Counted from the first letter of the stretch, positions 23,541-33,864 are shown. The stretch is DNA of 34,074 bases from Dolosicoccus paucivorans (GCF_900100125.1 NZ_FNEL01000013.1:1-34074); one strand, 5' to 3'. Made by a program: numbers and translations. The notes: generated from the letters alone by a model not told the origin.

Positions 23541-24854
23541 TTATTTTTTAGTTAAATAACTTCGAACGTCCGATACAAAATAAAGTGAACCGGTCACTAA
23601 AAGTAAATGGTCCTCAGCGGGGTGGGCATTTAATAAATAATCATCGATCACTGCTTGCCAGTCCTTCGTTAAATGCACTTTTTTAAATTTAATCGTTTCA
23701 TCTTTTAAAATCTCTTCAAATTGTTCTAACGTCATCGCATATGGATGGTTTAATGTGGTTAAATAAATAGACTGCGGGTTTAATTGAGCCAACAAATGAA
23801 GGTGCTCTGCTTGGTTTTTAGTATCTAATCCAGCAAATAAAAGAGTCACTTGTTTATTAGGAAAATAATTCGCTAACGTGTCAGATAACGTTTGAATACC
23901 TGCTGCATTGTGTGCTCCGTCGAGATAAATAAGTGGTTGATCGTTAATTTTCTCCATTCGAGCCATCCAGTGAGTAGTCGCTAAAGAGTGTCTAATAGCC
24001 GTTTCATCGATTCGTTGTTGGCGGCTTTCCATCCACGCTATAAAGGTTGTTAAAGCAACACCCGCATTGTCAATTTGATGACGACCTAATAGGCTACATG
24101 GTAAGTTTTTAAAATACCAGTTTTTAAATGTATAATCCCACTGCATCCTTTGTCCAATAGGCGTAGCATAAAAGTCATCATCTAGTTTATAGACTATTGC
24201 TTCTTTTGATATAGCATATTGTTGAATGACGGATAATGGAGTACCTTGAATATTTCCAACAACCACTTGGGAGCTGGGTTTAATAATGCCAGCTTTTTGA
24301 TAGGCGACTTCTTGTAAAGTATCGCCTAATTTATCCCCGTGATCTAGTCCAATAGTTGTTATAACAGCGACTTGGGCATTTAAAACATTCGTAGTGTCTA
24401 GTAATCCACCAATACCTACTTCAGCAATAAAGACATCAGGCTGGATATGCGCAGCGAATAGAATACCCAATAAAGTAATGATTTCATAAGTCGATAAGGG
24501 AATTTGATTCTTTTTCAAACAATAATCGTTATACTCTTTTGCTTTATTAAGGAGCATTAACAATGTTTCATCATCAATATTTTGATTATTCACTTGGTAT
24601 CGTTCGTTAAAGGACATAATATGAGGTGACGTTAAAGTCACTACTTTTTGGTCATAAGCTAAAAATAATTCGCTTAAAAAAGCAGTGGTTGATCCTTTAC
24701 CATTGGTACCTGTAATATGAATCACAGGTAAATTTAAATGTGGATTATTAAAGTAGTCTAGGGCTTGATGCATCGCATCAAGCCCTAGACGTGGATGGTC
24801 GACTGTTTGTTGATACAGCCATTCCATTCCTTGTTCTATCGTTGCTAGTGTCAT
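23541..24854 (-). CDS. folC: Folylpolyglutamate/dihydrofolate synthase
   Basis: A 437-residue Mur-ligase-fold enzyme that adds glutamate to folates, and in many bacteria also to dihydropteroate. The P-loop is ITGTNGKGSTTAF (about 46-58), followed by TSPHIMSFNERYQVN, the family pattern DHGDKLGDTLQEVAYQKAGI and YLDGAHNAAG. Length is normal. GAGGG precedes the ATG, only 13 bases after the valS stop, so it is cotranscribed with valS under the valine T-box. The valS-folC pairing is conserved in Firmicutes. Confidence 0.94.
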   Translation of the reverse strand: MTLATIEQGMEWLYQQTVDHPRLGLDAMHQALDYFNNPHLNLPVIHITGTNGKGSTTAFLSELFLAYDQKVVTLTSPHIMSFNERYQVNNQNIDDETLLMLLNKAKEYNDYCLKKNQIPLSTYEIITLLGILFAAHIQPDVFIAEVGIGGLLDTTNVLNAQVAVITTIGLDHGDKLGDTLQEVAYQKAGIIKPSSQVVVGNIQGTPLSVIQQYAISKEAIVYKLDDDFYATPIGQRMQWDYTFKNWYFKNLPCSLLGRHQIDNAGVALTTFIAWMESRQQRIDETAIRHSLATTHWMARMEKINDQPLIYLDGAHNAAGIQTLSDTLANYFPNKQVTLLFAGLDTKNQAEHLHLLAQLNPQSIYLTTLNHPYAMTLEQFEEILKDETIKFKKVHLTKDWQAVIDDYLLNAHPAEDHLLLVTGSLYFVSDVRSYLTKK

Positions 24855-24867
24855 AAAATCCCTCTTA

Positions 24868-27501
24868 CTACAAAGATTTTAAGTGTTCGATTTGCTCTTT
24901 AACTTTATCATATTGGCTGACGTAATCGACACGTTTATCTTTTTCTTTTTGAACAACCGCTTCCGGCGCTTTATCGACAAAGTTTGCGTTTTGTAATTTT
25001 TTGTCTAAGCGATCGATTTCTTTTTGTAAACGATCTAATTCTTTTTCTAAACGCGCAATTTCATCTTCAATATGAATGAGTCCTTCTAAAGGCATCATAA
25101 TTTGTGCAAATGGTAAGGTTTGCGTAATCATTTCAGTATCTGTTTGTGGGTCTAAAGCGATTTCTAATTGTTTTGGATTAGTAAATCGTTGTAAGTAAGC
25201 CACGTTTTCTTGAAGTAAGTTTAATACTTTTTCGTCATTGGCTTTAATATAAAGATCCACTTCTTTAGATAATGGTGTATTCATTTCACTACGAATATTA
25301 CGAACTGAACGAATGACATCAATTAATTCGCCCATCGCTTCTTCAGCTTCGTCATTAATATATTCATCTTTAACCACAGGGTAATCGGCAATTACAATAG
25401 ATTGATCTTCTCGGGTAATTTGTTGGTAAATTTCTTCCGTTACAAACGGCATAATTGGATGAAGTAACAATAAGATTTGTTCTAACACATAGAGTAAGAT
25501 ACTACGAGTCGTTGTTGTATCTTGTGATTCGTCTTGCAGTTGTTCTTTAGTCATCTCAATATACCAGTCACAATAGTCATGCCAAATAAAGTTATATAAG
25601 ACACGTCCTGCTTCACCAAATTCAAAACGATCGAATAATCGCGTTGTTTCTTTAATGGTGGTTTGTAAACGAGCTAAAATCCATTGATCGGCTAATGTTT
25701 GGTCTTTTTCAATTTGAATATCTTCTAGACGTAAATCCCCTACTTGCATTAAAGCGTAGCGGCTTGCGTTCCAAATTTTATTAATAAAGTTCCACGCTGC
25801 TGCCATACGCTCTGGACTATAGCGTACATCTTGACCTGGTGAAGAACCATTGGCTAAGAACCAACGTAAAGCATCCACACCGTATTCATCAATGACATCC
25901 ATTGGATCAATACCGTTGCCTAGAGATTTACTCATCTTACGTCCTTGTTCGTCACGAATTAAACCGTGGATTAAAACGTTTTTGAATGGGCGAGTACCGG
26001 TAAATTCTAGCCCTTGGAAAATCATACGACTGACCCAGAAGAAAATAATGTCATACCCTGTAACCAATGTATCCGTTGGGTAATAACGCTCAAAATCAGC
26101 GGTTTTTTCTGGCCAACCCATCGTTGAAAATGGCCATAACGCTGAGCTGAACCATGTATCTAACACATCTGTATCTCGTGTCCAATTTTCAGCATCTTCT
26201 GGTTCTGTTTCACCGACGTAAACTTCACCTGTTTCGTTATGGTACCAAGCAGGTATTTGATGTCCCCACCATAGTTGACGAGAAATGACCCAGTCATGAA
26301 CATTTTCCATCCATCCGATAAATGTATCGTTAAATCGTGGTGGATAAAAAGCGACATGATTGTCTGTTTCTTGTTTATCAATGGCTTCTTGAGCAAGAGG
26401 TTGCATTTTAACAAACCACTGAGTTGATAATAATGGTTCTACTACAGCGCCACTACGTTCAGAGTGTCCGACGCTATGAAGATGATCTTCAATTTTAATT
26501 AAATAACCTTGTTCTTTTAAATCTTTGACGACTGCTTTACGTGCTTCAAAACGGTCCATACCGTTATAAGCGCCCGCTTCTTCGTTCATTGTGCCATCTA
26601 AATTCATCACGTTTAAGCGCGGTAAATCGTGACGGTTTCCGACTTCAAAGTCATTTGGGTCATGGGCTGGCGTAATTTTAACAACCCCTGTTCCAAACTC
26701 GCGGTCAACATAATGATCCGCTACGACCGGAATTTCACGGTCCATTAATGGCAATAGGACATGTTTACCGATTAAATGTTGATAGCGTTCATCATCTGGG
26801 TGAACCGCAATCGCTGTATCTCCTAACATTGTTTCCGGACGAGTAGTTGCGATTTCAACAAATTCATCTGTTCCAACAATTGGGTAACGAACGTGATAGA
26901 ACGCACCTTGAACTTCCTTATGTTCGACTTCAATATCAGATAGAGCTGTTTGCGCTGCTGGGTCCCAGTTAATAATATACTCACCGCGATAAATTAAACC
27001 TTTATTGTATAAATCAACAAAGACTTTGTTAACCGCTTTGTTTAATCCTTCATCGAGCGTAAAGCGTTCTCTTGAGTAGTCAACAGAAATTCCCATTTTA
27101 GCCCACTGGTCACGGATTGTTTGCGCATATTCTTCTTTCCATTTCCAAACTTCATCGACGAACTTCTCACGACCTAAATCATAGCGCGAAATTCCTTCTT
27201 CACGTAATTTAGCTTCAACAACTGCTTGGGTCGCAATACCCGCGTGGTCCATTCCTGGTAACCATAACGTATCATACCCTTGCATTCGTTTTTGACGGAT
27301 GATCATATCTTGTAGCGTCACGTCCCAAGCATGACCTAAGTGTAAACGTCCCGTCACGTTTGGTGGCGGGATAACGATGGAATACGGTTTAGCGTTTGGA
27401 TCTTCGGAAGGTTTAAAGACTCCTTCTTCTAACCATTGTTGATATTTTCCAGCTTCGACCTTTTGGGAGTCGTATTTTGTGGACATTTCTACTTTATTCA
27501 A
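24868..27501 (-). CDS. valS: Valyl-tRNA synthetase
   Basis: An 877-residue class I synthetase that charges tRNA(Val). The HIGH motif is HLGH (54-57, in [16 protein letters not shown]); KMSKS is [12 protein letters not shown]; the editing domain includes [17 protein letters not shown]. The C-terminal coiled coil (about 810-875, with [18 protein letters not shown]) is the ValRS-specific arm. The start is TTG at 27501 with AGGAAG six bases upstream; the next Met (codon 6) lies too far from that box. T-box control and cotranscription with folC are expected. Confidence 0.96.
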   Translation of the reverse strand: MNKVEMSTKYDSQKVEAGKYQQWLEEGVFKPSEDPNAKPYSIVIPPPNVTGRLHLGHAWDVTLQDMIIRQKRMQGYDTLWLPGMDHAGIATQAVVEAKLREEGISRYDLGREKFVDEVWKWKEEYAQTIRDQWAKMGISVDYSRERFTLDEGLNKAVNKVFVDLYNKGLIYRGEYIINWDPAAQTALSDIEVEHKEVQGAFYHVRYPIVGTDEFVEIATTRPETMLGDTAIAVHPDDERYQHLIGKHVLLPLMDREIPVVADHYVDREFGTGVVKITPAHDPNDFEVGNRHDLPRLNVMNLDGTMNEEAGAYNGMDRFEARKAVVKDLKEQGYLIKIEDHLHSVGHSERSGAVVEPLLSTQWFVKMQPLAQEAIDKQETDNHVAFYPPRFNDTFIGWMENVHDWVISRQLWWGHQIPAWYHNETGEVYVGETEPEDAENWTRDTDVLDTWFSSALWPFSTMGWPEKTADFERYYPTDTLVTGYDIIFFWVSRMIFQGLEFTGTRPFKNVLIHGLIRDEQGRKMSKSLGNGIDPMDVIDEYGVDALRWFLANGSSPGQDVRYSPERMAAAWNFINKIWNASRYALMQVGDLRLEDIQIEKDQTLADQWILARLQTTIKETTRLFDRFEFGEAGRVLYNFIWHDYCDWYIEMTKEQLQDESQDTTTTRSILLYVLEQILLLLHPIMPFVTEEIYQQITREDQSIVIADYPVVKDEYINDEAEEAMGELIDVIRSVRNIRSEMNTPLSKEVDLYIKANDEKVLNLLQENVAYLQRFTNPKQLEIALDPQTDTEMITQTLPFAQIMMPLEGLIHIEDEIARLEKELDRLQKEIDRLDKKLQNANFVDKAPEAVVQKEKDKRVDYVSQYDKVKEQIEHLKSL

Positions 27502-27548
27502 TTGATTCTTCCTTTCTTACTCTATTGCCGTTTGTATTTTTCTAAAAA

Positions 27549-27780
27549 TAAAAACGCCCCATGTTTATAACATAGGACGCTTATGGGCGTGGTACCACCT
27601 AAATTTAGATTATTCATCTCTCATCATTGATAACGAAGTAAACCTTCGTAATAAGCTACTTATAGTTCACTTATTATTGCTCCGAGCGACGTTTCATTGA
27701 CGTAGAAACTTTCACCACTGTTTCTTCTCTGTAGGTGTCAATTACTTATTCTCTTCACGGCATCATTATTAAATTCCTTA
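27549..27780 (-). ncRNA. T-box leader (valine specifier) of valS
   Basis: The T-box AGGTGGTACCACG is at 27588-27600; the terminator stem (27555-27564 with 27570-27579, with G-U pairs) is followed by TTTTT. Stem I shows ATTGAC/GTCAAT next to AGTA/GAA, and the loop after GAA contains GTC (27688-27690), a Val codon. UGGU fits A73 of tRNA(Val). Confidence 0.95.
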
Positions 27781-27785
27781 GCCAT

Positions 27786-27814
27786 AGTATACCAAAACTA
27801 ATGACTGTTGTGAA
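27786..27814 (-). promoter_or_regulatory. Promoter of valS-folC
   Basis: TTCACA (27809-27814), 17 bases, TATACT (27786-27791) on the minus strand; it overlaps the region of the divergent maf promoter. Confidence 0.75.
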
Positions 27815-27824
27815 GAATGGAGTA

Positions 27825-27833
27825 TGGTAAAAT
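27825..27833 (+). promoter_or_regulatory. Extended -10 promoter of maf
   Basis: TGGTAAAAT on the plus strand (-10 at 27828-27833) with the TGN extension; no good -35. It sits back to back with the valS promoter. Confidence 0.45.
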
Positions 27834-27870
27834 GAAAGTATCTCTTTAAATAAGTTAGTAAGGTGATTCC

Positions 27871-28476
27871 ATGAACTATATTTTAGCAAGTCAGTCGCCA
27901 AGACGTATTGAATTAATGAGCTATTTAGTCAAAGAGTTCGATATCCAAGTCGCTTCTATTGATGAAGAAGCTATCACCCAGCGTCTTTTAAAAAATGAAA
28001 CCTTCCCTTATACAACCGCTATCGCTAGCCGTTTAGTCGAAACTCTCGCTCAAGAAAAGGCACGCCAAATCGATTGTTCCTCTGCTGTTGTCATTGGCTC
28101 CGATACATTAGTTTACTCGCCAACCCAAGGAATGCTTGGTAAGCCAAAAGATGCCAGCGAAGCTGAAAAGATGTTGGTGGAATTGAGCAAAGAAAGAAGT
28201 CATACAGTTCATACGGGCGTGTGTATTTTCTATAAAGATCAGTGTCTTACTTTTTCAACAATTGCCCGCGTTTTCTTTCAACCTTATAATTCACTACAAC
28301 ATCAGTTAATTTTAGACTATATTCAATCGGGATCACCCTTTGATAAAGCTGGTGGCTACAGTATTGGAGATAAAGGAAGTCTCTTCATTCAAAAAATTGA
28401 AGGCGATTATTATACGATTTTAGGTTTTCCTATTAGTGAGGTTTACCGTCAATTAAAACAAGCGAACCTACTATAA
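27871..28476 (+). CDS. maf: Maf-family nucleotide pyrophosphatase
   Basis: A 201-residue enzyme of the Maf/YhdE family, which hydrolyses nucleoside triphosphates (dTTP, UTP and modified pyrimidines in the YhdE branch) to monophosphates, and is linked to septum regulation in B. subtilis. Motifs are ASQSPRRIEL (6-15), VIGSDTLVY with the catalytic Asp, GKPKDASEAEKML, HTVHTGV, and FDKAGGYSIGDKGSLFI. It is about ten residues longer than many relatives. In B. subtilis maf lies with radC and mreB; here it has moved to the other side of valS, on the opposite strand. Confidence 0.92.
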   Translation: MNYILASQSPRRIELMSYLVKEFDIQVASIDEEAITQRLLKNETFPYTTAIASRLVETLAQEKARQIDCSSAVVIGSDTLVYSPTQGMLGKPKDASEAEKMLVELSKERSHTVHTGVCIFYKDQCLTFSTIARVFFQPYNSLQHQLILDYIQSGSPFDKAGGYSIGDKGSLFIQKIEGDYYTILGFPISEVYRQLKQANLL

Positions 28477-28496
28477 AAGAGGCTCGCTTGTTTTGC
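28459..28496. terminator. Bidirectional terminator between maf and thiI
   Basis: CAAGCGA-a-CCT (28459-28469) pairs with AGG-c-TCGCTTG (28480-28490). The stem overlaps the end of maf. TTTTGCTTT follows on the plus strand and TTTT on the minus strand. Confidence 0.82.
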
Positions 28497-28497
28497 T

Positions 28498-29724
28498 TTA
28501 TAATAAATCGCTAAAGTTATCTTCTGTTGCCTTCAAATAGTTAGCGTCTACGACACACACTTCAACTCCCGCCACAGCTTCATCGACAAGAGTTTGAATA
28601 CTTATCGCTTCATTAAGGACTGCTTCGGCTTCTTCAGCACTTTGTAAAGAAGGTTTTGTTCGCGGTGAGCGCGGTGCAAAGACTGTACAACAATCTTCAA
28701 AAGGTTCGTTCGATAAATCATGAGTGCCAATTTGTTGCGCTAATTCAATAATATCGTTTTTATCAGTAGCAATTAATGGACGCAAGATAGGCGTTGAGGT
28801 CACTGCATTAATCGCATACATACTTTCTAACGTTTGAGAAGCGACTTGTCCTAGAGATTCACCCGTCACAAGAGCTAAGGCTTTACGTTGAGAAGCCAGT
28901 TGATCTGTAATACGAACCATCATACGACGCATCACTGTCATGGATAAATCATCGGGAACGTGCTCTTTAATGGCTGCTTGAATTTTAGTAAACGGAACGT
29001 TATGAAACGTTATCGGCATTCCGTATTCTGAAATTTTAGCGGCCAATTTTTTCGTTTTTTCCAAAGCTTGCGGGCTTGTGTAAGGTGGACTACTAAAATG
29101 AACTGCTTCAATCTCCATTCCACGACGCATCAATTCATACCCAGCAATGGGTGAATCAAACCCGCCTGATAACATTAACATGCCTCGTCCACCTGTACCG
29201 TAAGGAAAACCACCCAAGCCAGCAAAGGTTTCTAAGGATAAATAAGCGACTTTATGGTGAATATGCACGACTAATTTATGTTTACCGTGTTTTAAATCAA
29301 CAGACATCTCAGGGTAAGCTTCTCCAATAGCGCCACCAACAAATCGTCCAACTTCCATCGAGCTATGAGGGTACTTTTTATCTGAACGTCGAGCTACGAC
29401 ACGGAAAGTATCTCCGGGCTTTACTTCAATTTGCTTAAATAGCTCTAACGCTTTTTCGGCCATCGCTTCTAATGTTTTTTCTGCCGGATAAGTGGGCTCG
29501 AAACGCTGGATGCCTGGGACTTGTTTTAATTGTTCGATGACTGATTCATAGGACCCCTTAGTCCAATTCAGTAAAATAAAATCATGACGAATAGCAATCT
29601 TCATATCTGGATCGATTGCTTTGGTTTTAAAACGAATGTTTTCAGCTAGTTTGTTAGTAAAAGCTTTTCTATTTTTTCCTTTAGTAGTCAGTTCACCGTA
29701 GCGAACCATAATTTGTTTGGACAT
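28498..29724 (-). CDS. thiI: tRNA 4-thiouridine synthase ThiI
   Basis: A 408-residue enzyme that adenylates U8 of tRNA and inserts sulfur; it can also serve thiamine thiazole synthesis. A ferredoxin-like/THUMP N-terminal region (about 60-165) precedes the PP-loop LSGGFDSPIAGYELMRRG. The C-terminal rhodanese domain of the E. coli enzyme is absent, as in Bacillus, so sulfur must come directly from a partner desulfurase. That partner is the adjacent nifZ, whose stop lies two bases before this start codon. Confidence 0.94.
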   Translation of the reverse strand: MSKQIMVRYGELTTKGKNRKAFTNKLAENIRFKTKAIDPDMKIAIRHDFILLNWTKGSYESVIEQLKQVPGIQRFEPTYPAEKTLEAMAEKALELFKQIEVKPGDTFRVVARRSDKKYPHSSMEVGRFVGGAIGEAYPEMSVDLKHGKHKLVVHIHHKVAYLSLETFAGLGGFPYGTGGRGMLMLSGGFDSPIAGYELMRRGMEIEAVHFSSPPYTSPQALEKTKKLAAKISEYGMPITFHNVPFTKIQAAIKEHVPDDLSMTVMRRMMVRITDQLASQRKALALVTGESLGQVASQTLESMYAINAVTSTPILRPLIATDKNDIIELAQQIGTHDLSNEPFEDCCTVFAPRSPRTKPSLQSAEEAEAVLNEAISIQTLVDEAVAGVEVCVVDANYLKATEDNFSDLL

Positions 29725-29726
29725 AA

Positions 29727-30884
29727 TTACTCTCCTTTTTGAGTTAATGTGTTAAAAGATCGACTGACTTTTTGAATCGTTTTTATTAAATAATCGACAT
29801 CACTTTGAGTCGTTGTTTTAGCTAAACTGATACGAATCGCTGAATTTGAAATTGCTGTGGACACTTTCATAGCGCTAAGCGTGCTGTGGGTTTGGTGTTT
29901 GCGGCTCGAGCACGCGCTCGTAGTAGAGACAAATACGTCTTCTTCTCCAAAAGCGTGAACTAACACTTCCCCAGGAACAGGAGGAAGGGCCGCACAAATA
30001 ATGTGTTCACTCACATTGTTTGTATCGCCAAAAATAGTCCAACCTTCTTCTTTTAACGCTTCGTCTATTTGTTGACGATAACTGTTTAAACGCTCTTTAG
30101 TCTCTTGTTGATTTTCATAGGCTAATCGTAATGCTTTAGAAAAACAAACAATGGCGGCTAAATTTTCTGTACTACTTCTAAGGCCCAATTCTTGGCCTCC
30201 ACCTAAAAGTAATGATTGACGAGCCACGCGTTCACGAATCGTTAATAAACCTGCTCCGCGAATACTATGAAACTTATGTCCTGATAAACTTAATAAATCA
30301 ATTCGTGGATGGGTTAAATGATGAAATTGCGTAGTCACACCTTGAACCCCATCAACATGCCAAATAACTTCAGGGTATTGAACAAGTAATGCACTTATTT
30401 CTTCCATTGGTTGAATCGTTCCCACTTCATTATTCACTAAAATAGTAGAGATCAATAAAACATCTTCATTTAAAGCATTTTTTAACTCACCTAAATCAAT
30501 CATTCCCTTTTCATCGACAGAAATCATTTCTACTTGGTACCCTTTTTGTTCTAGTCGTTCTTTTTGCAAACGAACACACGGATGCTCAATAGATGATAGT
30601 AAGACTCGGTTGCGGTCTGGTCTTAATTGATGTTGGGCGTCAATGACACTGGTAAAAACCCAATTGTTAGATTCCGTTCCACTTGAAGTGAAAACAACTT
30701 CTTGTTCTTTATACTTTAACAGTTCTGCCACTTGTTGTCTTGCTCGTTGCAGTAGCTTTTGAGAGCGAACACCTAATCGGTGTGCGCTAGAAGGGTTAGC
30801 AAAATAATCTGTCGTCACAGTATTCATAATAGTGATAATTTCTGGAAGAGGCTTTGTGGTAGCAGCATTATCAAAGTAATACAT
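29727..30884 (-). CDS. nifZ: Cysteine desulfurase, NifZ-type partner of ThiI
   Basis: A pyridoxal-phosphate enzyme of about 385 residues that takes sulfur from cysteine and passes it to ThiI. The start is placed at the ATG at 30884 (MYYFDNAATTKPLPE); the longer frame would begin inside the terminator hairpin of ezrA. The PLP lysine lies in SLSGHKFHSIRG, with EVGTIQP and HVDGVQG ahead of it. The active-site Cys is in STTSACSSRKH. B. subtilis and S. aureus also place nifZ directly before thiI. A general NifS/IscS role is less likely here given the coupling. Confidence 0.92.
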   Translation of the reverse strand: MYYFDNAATTKPLPEIITIMNTVTTDYFANPSSAHRLGVRSQKLLQRARQQVAELLKYKEQEVVFTSSGTESNNWVFTSVIDAQHQLRPDRNRVLLSSIEHPCVRLQKERLEQKGYQVEMISVDEKGMIDLGELKNALNEDVLLISTILVNNEVGTIQPMEEISALLVQYPEVIWHVDGVQGVTTQFHHLTHPRIDLLSLSGHKFHSIRGAGLLTIRERVARQSLLLGGGQELGLRSSTENLAAIVCFSKALRLAYENQQETKERLNSYRQQIDEALKEEGWTIFGDTNNVSEHIICAALPPVPGEVLVHAFGEEDVFVSTTSACSSRKHQTHSTLSAMKVSTAISNSAIRISLAKTTTQSDVDYLIKTIQKVSRSFNTLTQKGE

Positions 30885-30916
30885 CCTGTCATTCCTACTT
30901 TCTAATAGTTTTATGA

Positions 30917-30946
30917 ATAAAAAAACAACCACAAAACAGTGGTTGT
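30917..30946 (-). terminator. Terminator after ezrA
   Basis: ACAACCAC (30939-30946 on the complementary strand) pairs with GTGGTTGT (30925-30932), followed on the minus strand by TTTTTTTATT. Confidence 0.92.
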
Positions 30947-30953
30947 CTTTCTT

Positions 30954-32675
30954 TTAATAATGAGTATTTTGTTTTTCCGTATGGTACATGCGACGCACTT
31001 GAGTTGGCGCTTCGCTATCAATACGGCGTAATGCTTTTTCAATCACAGCAAGTGCTCCATCGTAGTCATACTTTTGGTAGAATAAATGTTGAGCTTGACG
31101 AATCGCTTCATCAATTTCTGGATAATCAAAGCGGAAACGGTTGCTATGTTGAATCATATACTCAGTTAAGACAGCATTGTCGATAATTCGATCTGTTTCT
31201 TCTTTTAGCTTATCAAATTGATGGCTTAAATCCAAATCAAATTGTTCGATTTCTGGCATATCAATACGAACTTGATTTAACATCTTAGCAAACTCTTCTA
31301 CTTGATGAGTTACACGGTAAAACAAATCGTAAAATTCTTCGCTTAAACCAGGTAAATTATGCTTTTCTAAACGGCGTTTTAAATTACGCATTGTTAAGTC
31401 ATAATTTTCTAAATGTTCTTTTACTTCCTTTTCGCGTTCGTAAAGAGTTCCTAATGTAGCAATCATACCCGTTTGTTGTTCTGATACTTCTTCAGCTTGT
31501 TTACGAATCTTTTTCAAGTCGTCTTCAATATCTGAATAAATAATCTCTGACTCTTCATCAACAGTCTGCAAATCTTTTAAGGTAGTTGCCGCAGTCTTTA
31601 AACGCTGAGTCAATTCCTTAATCTTAGACTCTTCATTATTATGTAAAATATAACTTTGTGCAATGCGATCAATTTCGCTTGCAACGTAGTCATTTTCTTT
31701 ACGCGTTTCACGTAGAAGCTGCTCAATCGCATTTCCTTGTTTTGAAACAAATTCTTTCGCTTTAATTTCAGATTCCATGGAAACATATAAATCTTCAATT
31801 TCGCGATCTGATTTGTCCATTAAGGTTTGTGCTTGGAATAAATCAGCATTTTTAATGGCTGTTTTTGCTTCATTGAGCTGTTCTTGAACTTCGTCTACCG
31901 ATTCTAAAATGCGATCATTTTTGAAATGATAGCCACTATCTTTCATTCGCTGATAACCTTTTCGTAAGTCATCTAGAGATTCTTCATAGTTCGTTTTGAT
32001 TTCTTCATACATCGTTGGAATTTTTTCTAAAATCTCTTCCAAACTCGTTAAGTCAGAATCAATAGAGGATAAAATATCTCTTGCTTCTAAATAATCTCCT
32101 TGAGAGGTTAAATCGGAATACGTTGTAAACGTTGCTTCAATTTGATTTAAATTCTTCTCTAAGGTTTCAATGGCTGGGCCATATTCAAAGCTATGATTTA
32201 AAATGTTTTTACGTGCGCCGTTATATCGTTCATATAATTCAGCATGATCCTCGTCATTGGATTCAATAACCGCAAAAATATCTTCTAAAGAGTGATCTAA
32301 CTCTTCCATTTGCGGTTGAATTTCATCAAGGAGCTCACGTGCGTCATCGATATCACTTTTAGCTTTAAATAATTGAAGCATTTGATCCACTGCTTGTTCA
32401 GCATTCACAATAGCTGCATCCACGTCAGTGAACTTATAGTTTTGTAACGTTTGCCATTCGGCTTGTAAACTTTCATATTTACGCTTTGTTTGTCCAGACA
32501 ATTCCATATTCTTTAAAGTATGTAGTTGTTCGGCAACTGGTATCGCTATCACTTCTTCTTTACGGTCATTGAGTTCTTGAATTTCTTTTTCAAGTTTATT
32601 ACGTAAATAATATAATACAATATATCCAATGATGGCGATGACAAGAAGACCTAATAATATATCAGTAAATTTCAT
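30954..32675 (-). CDS. ezrA: Septation ring formation regulator EzrA
   Basis: A 573-residue bitopic division protein that restrains FtsZ-ring assembly at cell poles and recruits septal wall enzymes. One N-terminal membrane helix (about 4-25, TDILLGLLVIAIIGYIVLYY) is followed by a cytoplasmic part made almost entirely of coiled coils, seen as the spectrin-like repeats known in EzrA. The C-terminal block FYQKYDYDGALAVIEKALRRID matches the conserved family end. GAGGGAG precedes the ATG. It is followed by a terminator and then nifZ-thiI, the same neighbours as in B. subtilis. Confidence 0.94.
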   Translation of the reverse strand: MKFTDILLGLLVIAIIGYIVLYYLRNKLEKEIQELNDRKEEVIAIPVAEQLHTLKNMELSGQTKRKYESLQAEWQTLQNYKFTDVDAAIVNAEQAVDQMLQLFKAKSDIDDARELLDEIQPQMEELDHSLEDIFAVIESNDEDHAELYERYNGARKNILNHSFEYGPAIETLEKNLNQIEATFTTYSDLTSQGDYLEARDILSSIDSDLTSLEEILEKIPTMYEEIKTNYEESLDDLRKGYQRMKDSGYHFKNDRILESVDEVQEQLNEAKTAIKNADLFQAQTLMDKSDREIEDLYVSMESEIKAKEFVSKQGNAIEQLLRETRKENDYVASEIDRIAQSYILHNNEESKIKELTQRLKTAATTLKDLQTVDEESEIIYSDIEDDLKKIRKQAEEVSEQQTGMIATLGTLYEREKEVKEHLENYDLTMRNLKRRLEKHNLPGLSEEFYDLFYRVTHQVEEFAKMLNQVRIDMPEIEQFDLDLSHQFDKLKEETDRIIDNAVLTEYMIQHSNRFRFDYPEIDEAIRQAQHLFYQKYDYDGALAVIEKALRRIDSEAPTQVRRMYHTEKQNTHY

Positions 32676-32745
32676 TCATCACTCGCTCCCTCTGTTTGGA
32701 ATGTTTATTTCCTATGTAAATTTGTAAGTGTACCTATCAACATTG

Positions 32746-32751
32746 AGTATA
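32746..32751 (-). promoter_or_regulatory. Extended -10 promoter of ezrA
   Basis: TGATATACT on the minus strand (-10 TATACT at 32746-32751 with a TGN extension); the -35 region is A/T-rich without a good match. Confidence 0.55.
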
Positions 32752-32835
32752 TCATTTTCACTAACTTATTAAAAGAAAATTATACATTTTGATAAGCAAT
32801 CTTGTTGTGATTGAAGCACGGTTTAGAGGTCAAAA

Positions 32836-32874
32836 TGAAAAAGAACAAGCTAGAGAAAGCTCTAACTTGTTCTT
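32836..32874 (-). terminator. Terminator after rpsD
   Basis: A 15-bp stem (32841-32855 with 32860-32874, one G-U pair), a four-base loop, and TTTTTC after it on the minus strand. Confidence 0.92.
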
Positions 32875-32894
32875 GAAATGATATAAAGCTAGAA

Positions 32895-33503
32895 TTAACC
32901 AAGTTTGTTGTAGTACTCAACGATTAACGCTTCGTCAATTTCAGCGTTTAATTCTTCACGTTGTGGCATACGAGTTAATGTACCTTCTTTTTTGTCTTCG
33001 TTAAATTCTACGAAGTCTAAGCGAGTTACAACATCTTCTAAAGCATCTTTAATGATTTGTAAATCTTCGCTTGATTCACGTAAGCCAATAACTTGACCTG
33101 GTTGAACTAAATATGATGGAATATCTAAACGTTTGCCATCCACTGTAATGTGGCCATGACTTACTAATTGACGTGCTTGACGACGTGTTGTCGCAAATCC
33201 TAGACGATAAACTAAGTTATCTAGGCGAGTTTCAAGTAACGCCATGAAGTTCTCACCGTGTTTACCTTCGCGGATTTTACCTGCTTGTAAGTATAAGTTA
33301 CGGAATTGACGTTCGTTCAATCCATACATGAAACGTAGCTTTTGTTTTTCTTGTAGTTGTAGTCCGTATTCAGATAACTTCTTACGTTGGTTACCGTGTT
33401 GTCCTGGTGCGTACGGACGACGTGAAAGCTCTTTACCTGTTTCTGTTAATGAAATACCTAAACGACGTGATAAGCGCCATGTTGGTCCTGTATATCTTGC
33501 CAT
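32895..33503 (-). CDS. rpsD: Ribosomal protein S4 (uS4)
   Basis: A 202-residue small-subunit assembly protein that binds 16S rRNA. The start is the ATG at 33503 ([20 protein letters not shown]), with GGAGG upstream; the frame extends 17 codons further but without family similarity. The S4 RNA-binding domain is at about 90-155 ([37 protein letters not shown]). No zinc-binding Cys are present, the common zinc-free form. In Firmicutes S4 represses its own mRNA through the leader. Confidence 0.97.
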   Translation of the reverse strand: MARYTGPTWRLSRRLGISLTETGKELSRRPYAPGQHGNQRKKLSEYGLQLQEKQKLRFMYGLNERQFRNLYLQAGKIREGKHGENFMALLETRLDNLVYRLGFATTRRQARQLVSHGHITVDGKRLDIPSYLVQPGQVIGLRESSEDLQIIKDALEDVVTRLDFVEFNEDKKEGTLTRMPQREELNAEIDEALIVEYYNKLG

Positions 33504-33680
33504 TATTAAATTCCTCCAATGTAAATAATTATATATGGAGTAAAATAATCCCAAAAAACCGAATACGTGCAGTCCTCTTTCAACGTTCGCTAGTTGCAGC
33601 CGCAGTTACTAGTTGACCTTTATAAAAGGTTTTAGACTGTTGACGTGCTTTCTTTTTTTGTGCTGCATTATTTTACACAA
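33504..33680 (-). ncRNA. Candidate S4-binding autoregulatory leader of rpsD
   Basis: The untranslated leader of about 175 bases between the promoter and rpsD can fold extensively: CAGTC (33634-33638 region) can pair with GACTG (33570 region), ACCTTTTATAAAGGT makes a local hairpin (33615-33629), and ACTAG/CTAG segments flank the GC-rich centre. Firmicutes rpsD leaders bind S4 and repress translation; I infer the same role here from length, position and structure. Confidence 0.5.
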
Positions 33681-33685
33681 CTATG

Positions 33686-33714
33686 ATTGTACCAAAAGTT
33701 TATCCTTTAAACAA
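33686..33714 (-). promoter_or_regulatory. Promoter of rpsD
   Basis: TTGTTT (33709-33714), 17 bases, TACAAT (33686-33691), with TGG before the -10 box (extended -10). Confidence 0.8.
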
Positions 33715-33767
33715 CCCTTAAAGTGCTTGAATTTACCCAAAATTTTACGGTTTCATAGATAATAACA

Positions 33768-33814
33768 AAAGTCCGAGGTGTTCACATGTGGAAAGCATGG
33801 ATTCCTCGGGCTTT
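33768..33814. repeat. Inverted repeat at the edge of the right-hand insertion sequence
   Basis: AAAGTCCGAGG and CCTCGGGCTTT pair with one mismatch around a 25-base loop. It resembles a transcription-blocking hairpin at an IS end or a weak bidirectional terminator. A second dyad, TCCACAG and CTGTGGA (33822-33828 and 33836-33842), follows. Confidence 0.6.
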
Positions 33815-33864
33815 TAAACTATCCACAGCGTAAATCTGTGGACTAATTTCGTCCTGTTGCATGG

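Noticed and set aside
30885-30932. Longer start for the cysteine desulfurase
   Set aside because: The extra codons lie in the ezrA terminator; similarity begins at MYYFDNAATT.
33504-33554. Longer start for S4
   Set aside because: The extra 17 codons fall in the leader RNA and do not resemble S4, which begins MARYTGP.
33407-33616. Plus-strand frames opposite the rpsD start and leader
   Set aside because: They are antisense to a highly conserved gene and its leader, with no start signals.
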